From Curtobacterium sp. TC1 (GTDB taxonomy: Bacteria; Actinomycetota; Actinomycetes; Actinomycetales; Microbacteriaceae), in contig NZ_CP081964.1 in NCBI RefSeq assembly GCF_019844075.1, positions 1,116,001-1,180,000 of the forward strand: 64,000 nt of DNA, given 5' to 3'. Position 1 is the first letter of the stretch, and every line of letters starts with the position of its first letter. The position numbers and the translations under genes are program-made. Of the stretch, positions 18,404 to 27,930 are shown piece by piece. The notes below the pieces were generated by a model, which saw only the letters and a list, made by a program, of their open reading frames with translations, was not told where the DNA came from and did no database searches.

Positions 18404-19726
18404 ATGGCCGCCGGAGCAGACAACGAGGACGTGTACGCCACGACCGACGCTGCCTGGATGACCGAAGCGAGCGACGCCGACGAGCGTGACGCCGCGGCGG
18501 GGGACGACGCCGACGACGACGACATGGGGGAACCGGATGCGCGCGACGCCTCCGTTGATGACGAGATGACCGACGACAGCACGGCCACCGACACCACGAC
18601 CACCGAACCCGCGACCACCGAACCCGATCCGGCCGCCGAGCCGGAGTCGGCTGCCGTACCCGGTCCCGCGGCGCGTGCCGCGGCAGCGGCCCCGACGACC
18701 ACCACCGGCGCCCGACCCGCCAAGGCGCGCACCACGAAGCAGCGCACCAAGCGACCGGCGAAGGCCGACGGGGCGACCGGCAGCGTGCCTCCCGGTCCGA
18801 CCGCGAGCGACGCGACGAACTCGACCGGGGACGCACCGGCGACTGCCGCACCCGAGGCGGACGCACCGGAGACGGGCGCAGCGGAGGCGGGCGCCGCGAC
18901 CGGCCCCGCCGCCAAGAAGCGCGCACCCCGGGCCACTGCCACGAAGGCCCCGCAGCAGCAGCAGCAGCCCGTCGTGCTCGCCGCGAACGGCCTCGTCAAG
19001 CGGTACGGGCAGACGCTCGCCGTCGACGAGGTCGACCTCGAGATCCGCCAGGGCTCGATCTTCGGCGTGGTCGGCCCCAACGGCGCCGGCAAGACGACCA
19101 CCCTGTCGATGATCACCGGACTGCTGCGTCCCGACGCCGGTTCCGTCACCGTCCTCGACCACGACGTCTGGGCCGACCCCACGGCCGCCAAGCGGAGCCT
19201 CGGCGTGCTGCCGGACCGCCTGCGGCTGTTCGACCGGCTCACCGGCGCGCAGCTGCTCTACTACTCGGCCACCCTGCGCGGCCTCGACGGCGCCACCGCG
19301 CGCGAGCGCAGCACCGACCTGGCCGAGGCGTTCGGGCTCGGCGAGGCACTCGGCCGCCAGGTCGCCGACTACTCGGTGGGCATGGCGAAGAAGATCGCCC
19401 TGGCCGCCACCCTCATCCACTCGCCGCGGGTCCTCGTGCTCGACGAACCGTTCGAGTCGGTCGACCCCGTGAGCGCCGCGACCATCACCGACATCCTGCG
19501 CCGGTACACGCGCGGTGGCGGCACCGTCGTGCTCTCCAGCCACTCCATGGAGCTCGTCCAGCGCACGTGCGACTCCGTCGCCATCATCGTCGGCGGCAAG
19601 GTCCTCGCTTCGGGCACGATGGCCCAGGTGCGCGGTCGCAAGAGCCTCGAGGACAAGTTCGTCGAACTCGCGGGCGGCCGCGTCGTGGCAGAGAGCATGG
19701 AATGGTTGCACAGCTTCTCCGGCTGA
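18404..19726 (+). CDS. ABC transporter ATP-binding protein with long disordered N-terminal extension
   Basis: 440 aa. Residues 1-~187 are Ala/Thr/Asp/Glu-rich, with Lys/Arg patches towards the end and a QQQQQ tract just before the ABC domain. The ABC domain (about 190-430) carries Walker A GPNGAGKTT (K230), a variant signature YSVGMAKK where LSGGQ is usual, and Walker B VLVLDEP. It pairs with the next gene, which starts 25 bp inside it. The leaderless promoter argues that the long N-terminus is real. The substrate is unknown. Confidence 0.85.
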   Translation: MAAGADNEDVYATTDAAWMTEASDADERDAAAGDDADDDDMGEPDARDASVDDEMTDDSTATDTTTTEPATTEPDPAAEPESAAVPGPAARAAAAAPTTTTGARPAKARTTKQRTKRPAKADGATGSVPPGPTASDATNSTGDAPATAAPEADAPETGAAEAGAATGPAAKKRAPRATATKAPQQQQQPVVLAANGLVKRYGQTLAVDEVDLEIRQGSIFGVVGPNGAGKTTTLSMITGLLRPDAGSVTVLDHDVWADPTAAKRSLGVLPDRLRLFDRLTGAQLLYYSATLRGLDGATARERSTDLAEAFGLGEALGRQVADYSVGMAKKIALAATLIHSPRVLVLDEPFESVDPVSAATITDILRRYTRGGGTVVLSSHSMELVQRTCDSVAIIVGGKVLASGTMAQVRGRKSLEDKFVELAGGRVVAESMEWLHSFSG

Positions 19727-21273
19727 GGGCCGACCTGCTCGCGGGCGAGGTCCGCGGCAGCGCCCGCCGGTCCGTGTTCGTCGTGCTCGGCAGTCTCGTC
19801 GGACTCCTCGCCGCCGTCTTCGTCGCGACGCAGACGGTCGCACTGCGGTCGGCGGACCCCGACACGGCCCGAGCGGTCACCGTGCCGGTCGGCACGCTCA
19901 TCGCGTTCGCGTTCACCGTCGTCCCGCTCGTGGTCGGCCGGAGCGACCAGCTCGACCCGCGGCGCTTCGCGGTGTTCGGCATCCGCCGGCGCACGCTCGC
20001 GGTCGGCCTCGTCGTCGCCGGGCTGATCGGCATCCCCGTCACCGGGGTCGTCGTCGTGGCGGCGGCGCAGTCCGTGGTCTGGGCGCGGGACGCCGGTACC
20101 GGTGTGCTCGCGGTCGTCGGCGGGCTGCTGGCGATCGCCACGTGCGCGCTCCTGGTCCGCGTGTGCTGCACCGTCGGCTCGCGGCTGATCGGTCCGCACC
20201 GGTCCCGTGACGCCGGTTGGCTCGTCGCGCTCGTGATCATCGTGCTCGCGATCCCGGCGGTGTCGCTGCTGCTCCGCGTCGACTGGCTCGATCCCGAGGG
20301 CGCCGAGATGCAGCGCGTCGCGGACGTCGCCGGCTGGACGCCGTGGGGCGCCGCCTGGGCCGTGCCCGCCGAGGTCGCCAGCGGCCACGTCGTGACCGGG
20401 TTCCTCAAGCTGCTCGTCGCGATCGCCGTCGTCGCCCTGCTGACCTGGGCGTGGTGGGCGCTCGTCGGTCGCGCGCTCGACACCGTCGACGGTCGCGCCC
20501 GGACCCGGCGGTACCAGGGGCTCGGCTGGTTCGACCGGCTCGGGTCGACCCCGGTCGCCGCCGTCGCCGCCCGCGCCCTGACCTACTGGGTCCGCGACCC
20601 GCGGTACCGCACCTCGTACCTGATCATCCTGTTCGTCCCGCTCGTCGTCATCCCGCTCGGGGTCGCCGGCGTGCCGTGGCACTGGACGGCGCTCGTGCCG
20701 TTGCCGCTGATGGCGCTGATCGCCGGGTTCCTGCCGCACAACGACGTCTCGTACGACAACACCGCGGTGTGGCTGCACGTCGCCTCCGGGGCTCCCGGGT
20801 GGAGCGACCGCCTGGGCCGCGTCGTCCCGGTGCTCGTCGTCGGTGCGCCGGCGATCGTGGCCGGCTCGGCGCTGTCCGCCTGGTTGTCCGACGACTGGAC
20901 GGCGTTCCCGCTGCTGATCGGCGTGAGCGCCAGCGCGCTGCTGTCCGGACTCGGGCTGTCGAGCGTCGTGTCCGTCCTGCTGCCCTACCCGACCGTGCGG
21001 CCGGGGGACCACCCGTTCCAGCAGCCGCAGGCCGCCGGGGTGACGGCGACGGTCGCGCAGTCGATGATGGTGATCGGCATCGTGCTCTGCACCGTCCCGG
21101 CCGCGTGGCTCGCGGTGCTCGCCTTCGTCCGCGGCGCCGAGCCGTGGTCGATGCTGACGCTCTCCGTCGGCATCGGGGTCGGCGTGGTCGTGCTCGTCAC
21201 CGGGATCGTCGCGGGTGGTCGGTTGTTCGACCGACGCGGACCGGACCTGCTGGCGGCGGCGCAGCGCAACTAG
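19702..21273 (+). CDS. ABC transporter permease, large multi-spanning
   Basis: 523 aa, with at least ten hydrophobic segments spread along the length. The start ATG 19702 lies within the last 25 bp of the ATPase gene in another frame, so the pair should be cotranslated. The protein resembles uncharacterised actinobacterial permeases partnered with ABC-2-type ATPases. I see no diagnostic substrate motif. An upstream in-frame start exists at 19567 but would add 45 non-hydrophobic residues lying over the ATPase gene, so it was rejected. Confidence 0.82.
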   Translation: MVAQLLRLRADLLAGEVRGSARRSVFVVLGSLVGLLAAVFVATQTVALRSADPDTARAVTVPVGTLIAFAFTVVPLVVGRSDQLDPRRFAVFGIRRRTLAVGLVVAGLIGIPVTGVVVVAAAQSVVWARDAGTGVLAVVGGLLAIATCALLVRVCCTVGSRLIGPHRSRDAGWLVALVIIVLAIPAVSLLLRVDWLDPEGAEMQRVADVAGWTPWGAAWAVPAEVASGHVVTGFLKLLVAIAVVALLTWAWWALVGRALDTVDGRARTRRYQGLGWFDRLGSTPVAAVAARALTYWVRDPRYRTSYLIILFVPLVVIPLGVAGVPWHWTALVPLPLMALIAGFLPHNDVSYDNTAVWLHVASGAPGWSDRLGRVVPVLVVGAPAIVAGSALSAWLSDDWTAFPLLIGVSASALLSGLGLSSVVSVLLPYPTVRPGDHPFQQPQAAGVTATVAQSMMVIGIVLCTVPAAWLAVLAFVRGAEPWSMLTLSVGIGVGVVVLVTGIVAGGRLFDRRGPDLLAAAQRN

Positions 21274-21323
21274 CGTTCCGGAGCGCGCGCAGGGAGCGCA
21301 GCGCGCCCGAGCGCAGACCGTCG

Positions 21324-21329
21324 TACCCT
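21324..21329 (+). promoter_or_regulatory. -10 box of leaderless DUF3039 gene
   Basis: TACCCT, 6 nt before ATG 21336. Confidence 0.6.
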
Positions 21330-21335
21330 GGACCC

Positions 21336-21596
21336 ATGAGCATGACGGAACCAGGCGGCGGCCTCGACGTGATGGACCGGGAGCTCGAGAAGCTCCTCGA
21401 AGACGAAGCGATCGAACCCGGCGACCACGAGCGGTTCTCGCACTACGTCAAGAAGGACAAGATCCTGCAGTCGGCGATGTCCGGCAAGCCGGTCAAGGCA
21501 CTGTGCGGCAAGAAGTGGATCCCGGGCCGCGACCCGGAGAAGTTCCCGGTCTGCCCGGACTGCAAGGCCATCTACGAGAAGATGAAGGCCGAGTAG
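21336..21596 (+). CDS. DUF3039 domain-containing protein
   Basis: 86 aa, the usual size for this actinobacterial family. A charged N-terminal helix (about 10-40) is followed by a zinc-ribbon-like C-terminus with LCGKKW (about 57-62) and CPDCK (about 74-78). The fold suggests nucleic acid or protein binding, but function is unknown. It is leaderless. It is convergent with pncB across a long palindrome. Confidence 0.85.
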   Translation: MSMTEPGGGLDVMDRELEKLLEDEAIEPGDHERFSHYVKKDKILQSAMSGKPVKALCGKKWIPGRDPEKFPVCPDCKAIYEKMKAE

Positions 21597-21610
21597 ACGC
21601 GGTCCGCGGA

Positions 21611-21665
21611 TCGTGAGCAGAAATGGTCGGGTCGCCTTCGGGGACCCGACCATTTCTGCTCACGA
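21611..21665. terminator. Bidirectional terminator: 23-bp perfect palindrome
   Basis: Arms 21611-21633 and 21643-21665 are perfect reverse complements around a 9-nt GCCTTCGGG loop. An A-rich/T-rich segment in the arms (AGAAATGG/CCATTTCT) gives pyrimidine stretches on both strands. It lies between the convergent DUF3039 and pncB genes. Confidence 0.85.
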
Positions 21666-21684
21666 AGCGATGCGCAGCGGCGCG

Positions 21685-22974
21685 CTAGATCACCAGGGTC
21701 GGGATCGCGGGGTCGCCGCGACCGATGCGCGCGGCGTCCGCCGGCAGCTCGGCCTTGGCACGCTCGTGGTGTGCCCGAGCGGCTTCGACGCCCTGCACCC
21801 CGAGGAACGCCGGGTCCACCTCGCCGCCGGTGACGACGGGCACGAGCAGGGCGCGCTCGTCGGGGCCGACCTGCCCGGCGGTCAGCACGACCTCGGCCGT
21901 GGCGACACCGTTGCGCAGGCGACGCCCGGCTTCCTTCCGCCCGCCGATCGAGGCCTTGTCAGCCGACTTCTTCGCCACGGCGACCCAGTCGTCGCCGTCG
22001 GCGGACCGGTGCGCCACGAGCTTGAAGACCATGCCGGCGGCGGGGTGTCCGGAGCCGGAGACGACCGAGGTGCCGACGCCGTACGAGTCGACCGGGGCGG
22101 CCCGGAGCGCGGCGATCGTGTACTCGTCCAGGTCGTTCGTGACGGTGATCTTCGTGCCCGTCGCGCCGAGGCGGTCGAGCTGCGCCCGGACCGCCGCCAC
22201 GACGGACGGCAGGTCGCCGCTGTCGATCCGGACACCGCCGAGCTTGCCGTCGGTCAGGCGGACGGCGGTCTCCACGGCCTGCTCGATGTCGTACGTGTCG
22301 ACGAGCAGGGTCGTGCCGTTGCCGAGGGCGTCGAGCTGCGAACGGAACGCCGCTTCCTCGGAGTCGTGCAGCAGGGTGAACGCGTGCGCGGCCGTGCCCA
22401 TCGTCGGGATGCCCCAGGTGCGGCCGGCCTCGAGGTTGCTCGTCGCGCCGAAGCCGGCGATGTACGCGGCCCGTGCGGCGGCGACGGCGTTCCACTCGCC
22501 GGTGCGGCGCGACCCCATCTCGGCGAGTGGGCGGCCGTCGGCGGCGGAGACCATGCGGGCGGCCGCCGAGGCGATGGCGGAGTCGGCGTTGAACACCGAC
22601 AGGGCGAGCGTCTCGAGCACGACGGCCTCGGCGAACGTGCCCTCGATCTGCAGGATGGGGGAGTTCGGGAAGTACACCTCGCCCTCGCGGTACGCCCGGA
22701 CGTCGCCCGTGAAGCGGTAGTCGGCGAGGAACGACGCGGTGCCCGCGTCGATGACCCCGCGGTCGCGCAGGAACCCGATCTCGTCGTCGCCGAAGCGGAA
22801 GTCGCCGAGGGCGGTCAGGAACCGCCCGAGGCCGGCGGCCACGCCGTACCGGCGGCCGTCGGGCAGCCGCCGGGCGAACACTTCGAAGACGCAGCGCCGG
22901 TGGGCGGTCCCGTCCTTCAGGGCCGCGTCGACCATGGTGAGTTCGTACTGGTCCGTCAGGAGCGCGCTGGTCAC
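21685..22974 (-). CDS. pncB: Nicotinate phosphoribosyltransferase
   Basis: 429 aa. It makes nicotinate mononucleotide from nicotinate and PRPP in the NAD salvage (Preiss-Handler) pathway. The N-terminal TDQYELTM motif is the family hallmark. The conserved NAPRTase loop residues GSRRT (about 158) and VRIDSGDL (about 255) are present. The start GTG 22974 has no spaced Shine-Dalgarno but lies 7 nt after a TAGTGT -10 box, so the mRNA is probably leaderless. It shares a 39-bp divergent promoter region with murI. Confidence 0.93.
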   Translation of the reverse strand: MTSALLTDQYELTMVDAALKDGTAHRRCVFEVFARRLPDGRRYGVAAGLGRFLTALGDFRFGDDEIGFLRDRGVIDAGTASFLADYRFTGDVRAYREGEVYFPNSPILQIEGTFAEAVVLETLALSVFNADSAIASAAARMVSAADGRPLAEMGSRRTGEWNAVAAARAAYIAGFGATSNLEAGRTWGIPTMGTAAHAFTLLHDSEEAAFRSQLDALGNGTTLLVDTYDIEQAVETAVRLTDGKLGGVRIDSGDLPSVVAAVRAQLDRLGATGTKITVTNDLDEYTIAALRAAPVDSYGVGTSVVSGSGHPAAGMVFKLVAHRSADGDDWVAVAKKSADKASIGGRKEAGRRLRNGVATAEVVLTAGQVGPDERALLVPVVTGGEVDPAFLGVQGVEAARAHHERAKAELPADAARIGRGDPAIPTLVI

Positions 22975-22981
22975 CTCCCCG

Positions 22982-22987
22982 ACACTA
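22982..22987 (-). promoter_or_regulatory. -10 box of leaderless pncB
   Basis: TAGTGT on the minus strand, 7 nt before GTG 22974. It decides the start, because no ribosome site is correctly spaced. Confidence 0.6.
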
Positions 22988-23000
22988 CTGCGAGCGTCGG

Positions 23001-23006
23001 TACGCT
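23001..23006 (+). promoter_or_regulatory. -10 box of leaderless murI
   Basis: TACGCT, 7 nt before GTG 23014. It is back-to-back with the pncB box, the two being 13 bp apart. Confidence 0.6.
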
Positions 23007-23013
23007 GGTCACC

Positions 23014-23853
23014 GTGACGGATGCACCGATCGGAGTCTTCGACAGCGGGGTCGGCGGGCTCACGGTGGCCCGCGCGATCATCGACCAGCTGCCGCGCGAG
23101 AGCATCCGGTACGTCGGCGACACCCTGCACTCGCCGTACGGCCCGAAGCCCATCGCCGACGTCCGCCGCTACGCGCTCGAGGTCATGGACGACCTGGTCG
23201 AACAGGGCGTCAAGGCCCTCGTCATCGCCTGCAACACGGCGTCGTCCGCCGTGCTCCGCGACGCCCGCGAACGGTACGAGCAGGCGTACGGCATCCCGGT
23301 GGTCGAGGTCATCCAGCCCGCCGCCCGCGCCGCCGTGAAACAGACCAGGACCGGGCGCATCGGCGTCATCGGCACGGTCGGCACCATCGCGTCGCGCGCC
23401 TACGAGGACGCCTTCGCGGTGGCCTCGGACGTCACCCTCGCCCTGGCGGCGTGCCCGCGGTTCGTCGAGTTCGTCGAGGCGGGGGACACCTCGTCACCGG
23501 AACTGCGCGAGGTCGCCGCCGGGTACCTCGACCCGATCCGCACCGCCGACGTCGACACGCTCGTGCTCGGCTGCACCCACTACCCGCTGATGTCCGCGGC
23601 CATCCAGTACGTGATGGGCCCGGACGTCACCCTGGTGTCGAGTGCCGAGGAGACCGCGAGCGACGTCTACCGCCGGCTCGTCGAGCACGGCCTCGAACGC
23701 ACCACCACCACCGCTCCGACGTACTCGTTCGAGTCGACCGGCGACGACGAGGACGGGTTCCTGCGGCTCGCCCGCCGGTTCCTCGGCCCCGAGATCGTCC
23801 GCGTCGGCCACCTCGAGACCGGCGCCATCACGCTGCCCCGTGGGCGGCCCTGA
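23014..23853 (+). CDS. murI: Glutamate racemase
   Basis: 279 aa. It converts L- to D-glutamate for peptidoglycan synthesis. Both catalytic cysteines are visible, C73 in ACNTAS and C187 in GCTHYP, together with the N-terminal FDSGVGGLT motif. The start GTG is placed by the leaderless -10 box at 23001-23006. It is followed 74 bp downstream by rph and rdgB on the same strand, a frequent actinobacterial order (murI-rph-rdgB). Confidence 0.96.
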   Translation: MTDAPIGVFDSGVGGLTVARAIIDQLPRESIRYVGDTLHSPYGPKPIADVRRYALEVMDDLVEQGVKALVIACNTASSAVLRDARERYEQAYGIPVVEVIQPAARAAVKQTRTGRIGVIGTVGTIASRAYEDAFAVASDVTLALAACPRFVEFVEAGDTSSPELREVAAGYLDPIRTADVDTLVLGCTHYPLMSAAIQYVMGPDVTLVSSAEETASDVYRRLVEHGLERTTTTAPTYSFESTGDDEDGFLRLARRFLGPEIVRVGHLETGAITLPRGRP

Positions 23854-23927
23854 GCGGCGACCAGCCGCTCGCCGCCGCCCGCTCCGTCGAACCGCACCGC
23901 GCCTCCCGGCCGGACCGAAAGGACACC

Positions 23928-24659
23928 ATGACCACCCGCATCGACGGCCGCCAGGCCGAGGAACACCGCCCCGTCACCATCGAGCGGGGCTGGAGCACGC
24001 AGGCCGAGGGCAGCGCGCTCATCTCGTTCGGCAACACCAAGGTGCTCTGCACCGCCTCGTTCACGAACGGCGTGCCCCGCTGGCTCGCCGGCAAGGGCAC
24101 CGGCTGGGTCACCGCCGAGTACTCGATGCTGCCGCGGTCGACGAACGAGCGCATGCAGCGCGAGTCGATCAAGGGCAAGGTCGGCGGACGCACGCACGAG
24201 ATCTCCCGCCTGATCGGGCGCTCGCTCCGTGCCGTGGTCGACACGAGGGCCCTCGGTGAGAACACCCTGGTCATCGACTGCGACGTGCTGCAGGCCGACG
24301 GGGGCACCCGCACGGCGTCGATCACCGGCGCCTACGTGGCGATGGTCGACGCGATCGAGTGGGGCCGCGGCAAGGGCTTCATCGCGAAGAAGGCCACCCC
24401 GCTCACCGACAGCGTGCAGGCGATCTCGGTCGGCATCGTCACGGGCGAGCCGATGCTCGACCTGGCGTACACCGAGGACTCCGCCGCCGACACCGACATG
24501 AACATCGTCACGACCGGGTCGGGGAAGTTCATCGAGGTGCAGGGCACTGCCGAGCACGCACCGTTCGACCGCGACGAGCTGAACGTCCTGCTCGACCTGG
24601 GCCTGGCCGGCAACCAGTCGCTCGCGTCGATCCAGCGTTCGGCCCTGGGCCTGGCGTGA
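23928..24659 (+). CDS. rph: Ribonuclease PH
   Basis: 243 aa, standard length. A phosphorolytic 3'-5' exoribonuclease that trims tRNA 3' ends. It shows the family's N-terminal R-x-DGR start region, the phosphate-binding [15 protein letters not shown] segment and [22 protein letters not shown] precedes the ATG at 23928. The stop overlaps the GTG start of rdgB (GTGA). The C-terminus ([13 protein letters not shown]) matches the family's end. Confidence 0.96.
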   Translation: MTTRIDGRQAEEHRPVTIERGWSTQAEGSALISFGNTKVLCTASFTNGVPRWLAGKGTGWVTAEYSMLPRSTNERMQRESIKGKVGGRTHEISRLIGRSLRAVVDTRALGENTLVIDCDVLQADGGTRTASITGAYVAMVDAIEWGRGKGFIAKKATPLTDSVQAISVGIVTGEPMLDLAYTEDSAADTDMNIVTTGSGKFIEVQGTAEHAPFDRDELNVLLDLGLAGNQSLASIQRSALGLA

Positions 24660-25249
24660 CGACCCGCGAGGTGGTGCTGGCCACCCACAACCAGGGCAAG
24701 GTCGTCGAGCTGCGCGAGATCCTCGGGTCGGCGCTGGGCGAGGGTGTCGAGCTCGTCGGCTACGACGGCCCCGAACCGGTCGAGGACGGCGACACCTACG
24801 CCGCGAACGCCCTGATCAAGGCCCGTGCCGCGGTCGCCCACACCGGGCTGCCGGCGCTCGCCGACGACTCCGGCATCGCGGTCGACGCGCTCGACGGTGC
24901 GCCGGGCATCCACTCGGCGCGGTACGCGGGCACCCGGTCGGACGCCGACAACATCGCGCTGCTGCTGCAGAACCTCGAGGGCGTCGTGGAGCGCACCGCC
25001 GCCTTCGTGTGCGCTGCCGCCTTCGTGACGCCCGACGGGTTCGAGCACGTCGTCGAGGCGGTGTGGAACGGCGAGGTGCTGACCGAACCCGTCGGCGACG
25101 GCGGCCACGGCTACGACCCGGTGTTCCGGCCGGACGACGCCGACCGCTCGTCGGCCGAGCTCACCCGCGAGGAGAAGAACGCGCTCTCGCACCGCAGCAA
25201 AGCGTTCCGCGGCATCGCGCCGATCGTGCGGGAGCACTTCGGGCTCTGA
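24656..25249 (+). CDS. rdgB: Non-canonical purine NTP pyrophosphatase (RdgB/HAM1)
   Basis: 197 aa. It hydrolyses dITP/ITP/XTP to monophosphates and so cleans the nucleotide pool. Motifs: [10 protein letters not shown] (substrate loop), ADDSGI (catalytic acid, residue ~71), GHGYDPVF and SHRSKAF. The GTG start overlaps the rph stop by four bases. A bidirectional terminator follows. Confidence 0.95.
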   Translation: MTTREVVLATHNQGKVVELREILGSALGEGVELVGYDGPEPVEDGDTYAANALIKARAAVAHTGLPALADDSGIAVDALDGAPGIHSARYAGTRSDADNIALLLQNLEGVVERTAAFVCAAAFVTPDGFEHVVEAVWNGEVLTEPVGDGGHGYDPVFRPDDADRSSAELTREEKNALSHRSKAFRGIAPIVREHFGL

Positions 25250-25266
25250 ACCGCCCACCTGCGACG

Positions 25267-25302
25267 ACGACAGGCCCACACCGAACGGTGTGGGCCTGTC
25301 GT
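25267..25302. terminator. Bidirectional terminator between rdgB and DedA gene
   Basis: A perfect 16-bp stem, 25267-25282 with 25287-25302, and a GAAC loop. It sits 17 bp after rdgB and 17 bp from the stop of the convergent DedA-family gene. Confidence 0.85.
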
Positions 25303-25319
25303 GTTCGGTCCGGCGACAG

Positions 25320-26021
25320 CTACAGCTGCGGGTCGACGGCCGTCGACTCGACCTGGTGCTCGTGCTTCTTCGCCTTGCGGGCGTTCCGGATGTAGGTCAG
25401 CGCCATCGGCACGACGGTCACGACGACCGCGGCCAGCAGGATGATGTCGATGTACTCGCGCACGATGTGGGCGACGAACGGGATGTGCCCGATGAAGTAC
25501 CCGAGGAACGTCACGCCGACACCCCAGACGACGGCGCCGATCGCGTTGTAGAGCGAGTACTTCTTGTAGTCCATGCGGCCGACGCCGGCGGCGATCGGCG
25601 CGAAGGTGCGGACGACCGGCACGAAGCGCGCCAGGATCACCGCGAGCGGACCGAACCGGTGGAAGAACGCGTTGGTCCGCTCGACGTTCGCCTTGGAGAA
25701 CAGACCGCTCTCCTTGCGCTCGAAGATCGGCGGACCGGCCTTCTTGCCGATGTAGTACCCGAGCTCCCCGCCGAGGAACGCCGCGGCGCCGATCATCAGG
25801 GCCGCGACCCAGATCGGGATGCCGCCGATCTCGCCGCCGCGGTCGAACGCGAACAGGCCGGTGATGACGAGCAGGCTGTCGCCGGGGAAGATGAAGCCGA
25901 TGAGCAGACCGGTCTCGGCGAAGACGATCGCGCAGACGACGAGCACGGCGACGGCCCCGAAGTGGTCGAGGATGTACTGCGGATCCAGCCATGGGATCAG
26001 GGCGAGTGCGACGGAGTGCAT
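25320..26021 (-). CDS. DedA/SNARE-associated family membrane protein
   Basis: 233 aa. It contains the DedA hallmarks: FIFPGDS (about 42-48), GGELGYYIGKKAG, and the RFVPVVRTFAP reentrant motif with the two conserved Arg. Four or five hydrophobic segments include the long C-terminal helix. Characterised members act as polyprenyl-phosphate or phospholipid flippases that maintain envelope homeostasis. The substrate here is not known. The start ATG 26021 has GGAAGAG upstream, and a TACCCT box lies about 50 bp upstream. Confidence 0.9.
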   Translation of the reverse strand: MHSVALALIPWLDPQYILDHFGAVAVLVVCAIVFAETGLLIGFIFPGDSLLVITGLFAFDRGGEIGGIPIWVAALMIGAAAFLGGELGYYIGKKAGPPIFERKESGLFSKANVERTNAFFHRFGPLAVILARFVPVVRTFAPIAAGVGRMDYKKYSLYNAIGAVVWGVGVTFLGYFIGHIPFVAHIVREYIDIILLAAVVVTVVPMALTYIRNARKAKKHEHQVESTAVDPQL

Positions 26022-26071
26022 GTCTCTTCCGGTCGTGCAGATGCGGTGACGGGAGGGTCACCCGCACGACG

Positions 26072-26077
26072 AGGGTA
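26072..26077 (-). promoter_or_regulatory. -10 box for DedA gene
   Basis: TACCCT on the minus strand. The ~45-nt leader contains a small GGTGAC/GTCACC hairpin (26045-26062) and GGAAGAG before the start. Confidence 0.4.
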
Positions 26078-26139
26078 CCGTCCGCCGATGTCGCGGACGT
26101 CCCTCCGCGGTATGAGATGCGCGAGCACGCAACCGTCCG

Positions 26140-26220
26140 TGCGGAAGGAGGGACTCGAACCCTCACGCCTGGGGCACAGGAACCTAAATCCTGCGTGTCT
26201 ACCGATTCCACCACTCCCGC
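26140..26220 (-). tRNA. tRNA-Leu (TAG)
   Basis: An 81-nt class II tRNA. The acceptor GCGGGAG pairs with CTTCCGC (one G-U), with discriminator A. The anticodon arm is CAGGA-TTTAGGT-TCCTG with anticodon TAG, and there is a long variable arm. CCA is not encoded, unlike the tRNA-fMet in this window, so it must be added enzymatically. Confidence 0.95.
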
Positions 26221-26582
26221 GAGCAGCGGCAGTCTACCGATCGGTCCCTGCTCGGCGGACGTCGGTGCGTGCGCACGGTGCGCCGGACGTCATCCGGTGC
26301 GGGGTTGGTCGCTCCGTGCACCGCAGCAGGCGTGCACGGAGCGACCAGCGGCGTTGTGGGTGACCCCGTCGACACGGTGCGGTGTTCGTGACGGAGGTGC
26401 GCCGGGCCTCCCGGGCAGTGGCCCGCACGTGCGCACGGTGCGCCGGACGTCACCCGGTGCGGGCTTCCTCGCTCCGTGCACCGCAGCAGTCGCGCACGGA
26501 GCGGGGAACCTCGCACGGAGTCGCGGAACGCGCACCGTGCGCCGGCAGCGCGGCGCGCGGTGCGCGGTACGCGCCGCGCGCG
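26221..26582. repeat. Gene-free 362-bp region with tandem hairpin repeats
   Basis: No gene is seen. Two direct copies of a ~75-bp unit lie 160 bp apart. Bases 26271-26330 match 26431-26490 at 55 of 60 positions. Each copy holds an inverted repeat around CTCCGTGC/GCACGGAG; copy 1 has a perfect 15-bp stem, 26307-26321 with 26332-26346, and copy 2 a 10-bp stem, 26470-26479 with 26494-26503. A GCGCCGGGCCTCCCGG motif lies between them. The right end (26540-26580) is a run of alternating GCGC. Related hairpins occur at 60765 and 63367. Confidence 0.85.
26231..26236 (-). promoter_or_regulatory. -10 box of tRNA-Leu
   Basis: TAGACT on the minus strand, 10 bp before the tRNA 5' end. Confidence 0.55.
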
Positions 26583-27875
26583 TCAGCGGAGCTGCCGCGG
26601 CAGGTACCGGGGGACGTAGCGCAGCAGCACGCCGGCGCCGATCAGGCCGAGCACGCCCATCACGCCGCTGGCCACCGCGATCGTCGCGACGGCCGTCACC
26701 CCCGAGATCACGAGCGGTGCCGCGGCCGACCCGAAGTCGCCGGTGAACCGCCAGGCTCCGAGGAAGGGCGCCGGGTCGTCGCGTGGGGCGAGGTCCGCGC
26801 CGAGCGTCATCAGGATGCCGGAGCCCACGCCGTTCGCGAGGGACATGCCCATCGCGATGCCGACGAACCAGCCGACGCGTGCGTCGAGGTGCCCGCTCCA
26901 GGCGAGCAGGAAGTAGCTGATGCTCAACCCGAGCATGCAGGGGAGTGCGCTCGCCAAGCGGCCCCAGCGGTCCATGATCTGGCCGCTCGTGTAGAACAGC
27001 GCGAAGTCGACGGCGCCGGCGATGCCGATGACCAGTGCCGCCGTCGAGTCGTCGAGCCCGACGCTCACCGCCCAGAGCGGCAGGATCACCTGGCGTCCGG
27101 CACGCATGGCGCCGATGAGCGCGGCGCCGCTGCCGAGCCGCAGCAGGACGGCGCCGTTCGCGCGGATGGTGCGGAAGAGCCCGTGCGCCTCCTTCTCGAC
27201 GAAGACCGCTCCGGTGTCGGTGGACGGCTCCGTCACGCCGGTCGCGTCGGACCCCGACCGGGAGGCCCGTGGCGGCATCCGCAGACCGCGCGCGCCCGTC
27301 GCGGGGTCGCGCAGCACCAGGAGCACGGTCGCCGCCGCCAGGCAGCACACGACGTGGATCCAGAAGGCGCTGGCGGTGGTGCCGGTCAGGTGGATCACGC
27401 CGGCGGCGAGGAACGGCCCGACGAAGTACCCGAAGCGGAACACCCCGCCCAGGCTCGAGAGCGCCCGAGCGCGGATGCGGACGGGGATCGCCGTGGTCAC
27501 GTAGGCGTGCCGGGCCAGTGCGAACACCGCGGTCGAGACACCGACCAGGAACACCCCGAGCGCCAGCACCCACGCGTTCGCCGCGGTCGTGCAGACGACG
27601 AGTCCGCCGACCGACACCAGGGCGGCGCCGATCATGGCGTTCCGCTCGCCGATCCGGGCGACGACGATGCCGGACGGCACGTCGCCGATGAGCTCGCCGA
27701 CCAGGATGAGCGACGCGACGAAGCCCGCGAACGCCAGGGTCGCCCCGAGCGAGTCGGCAGCGATCGGGATGATCGGGATGATCGCGCCCTCGCCGATCGC
27801 GAAGAGTGCCGCCGGCAAGAAGCCGGACAACAGGACGGACCGGAAGTCGAATGAGTCGTTCCCCGTCGTGGCCAT
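26583..27875 (-). CDS. MFS transporter
   Basis: 430 aa with twelve predicted transmembrane helices and a central cytoplasmic loop (about residues 190-230). The motif-A region after TM2 ([15 protein letters not shown]) follows the D-x-P/R-x-G-R-R pattern of drug/proton antiporters. It resembles multidrug-efflux-type MFS proteins, but no substrate can be assigned. A TACCGT box lies 9 nt before the ATG, giving a very short leader. It is divergent from mnmA with a 55-bp gap. Confidence 0.87.
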   Translation of the reverse strand: MATTGNDSFDFRSVLLSGFLPAALFAIGEGAIIPIIPIAADSLGATLAFAGFVASLILVGELIGDVPSGIVVARIGERNAMIGAALVSVGGLVVCTTAANAWVLALGVFLVGVSTAVFALARHAYVTTAIPVRIRARALSSLGGVFRFGYFVGPFLAAGVIHLTGTTASAFWIHVVCCLAAATVLLVLRDPATGARGLRMPPRASRSGSDATGVTEPSTDTGAVFVEKEAHGLFRTIRANGAVLLRLGSGAALIGAMRAGRQVILPLWAVSVGLDDSTAALVIGIAGAVDFALFYTSGQIMDRWGRLASALPCMLGLSISYFLLAWSGHLDARVGWFVGIAMGMSLANGVGSGILMTLGADLAPRDDPAPFLGAWRFTGDFGSAAAPLVISGVTAVATIAVASGVMGVLGLIGAGVLLRYVPRYLPRQLR

Positions 27876-27918
27876 CGCACCACAACGGTACGCCAGCGGT
27901 ACCCCTTCGTCGGCGGGT

Positions 27919-27924
27919 TACCCT
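27919..27924 (+). promoter_or_regulatory. -10 box of leaderless mnmA
   Basis: TACCCT, 6 nt before ATG 27931. The intervening GGAGGC resembles a ribosome site but is too close to the start to be used as one. Confidence 0.55.
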
Positions 27925-27930
27925 GGAGGC

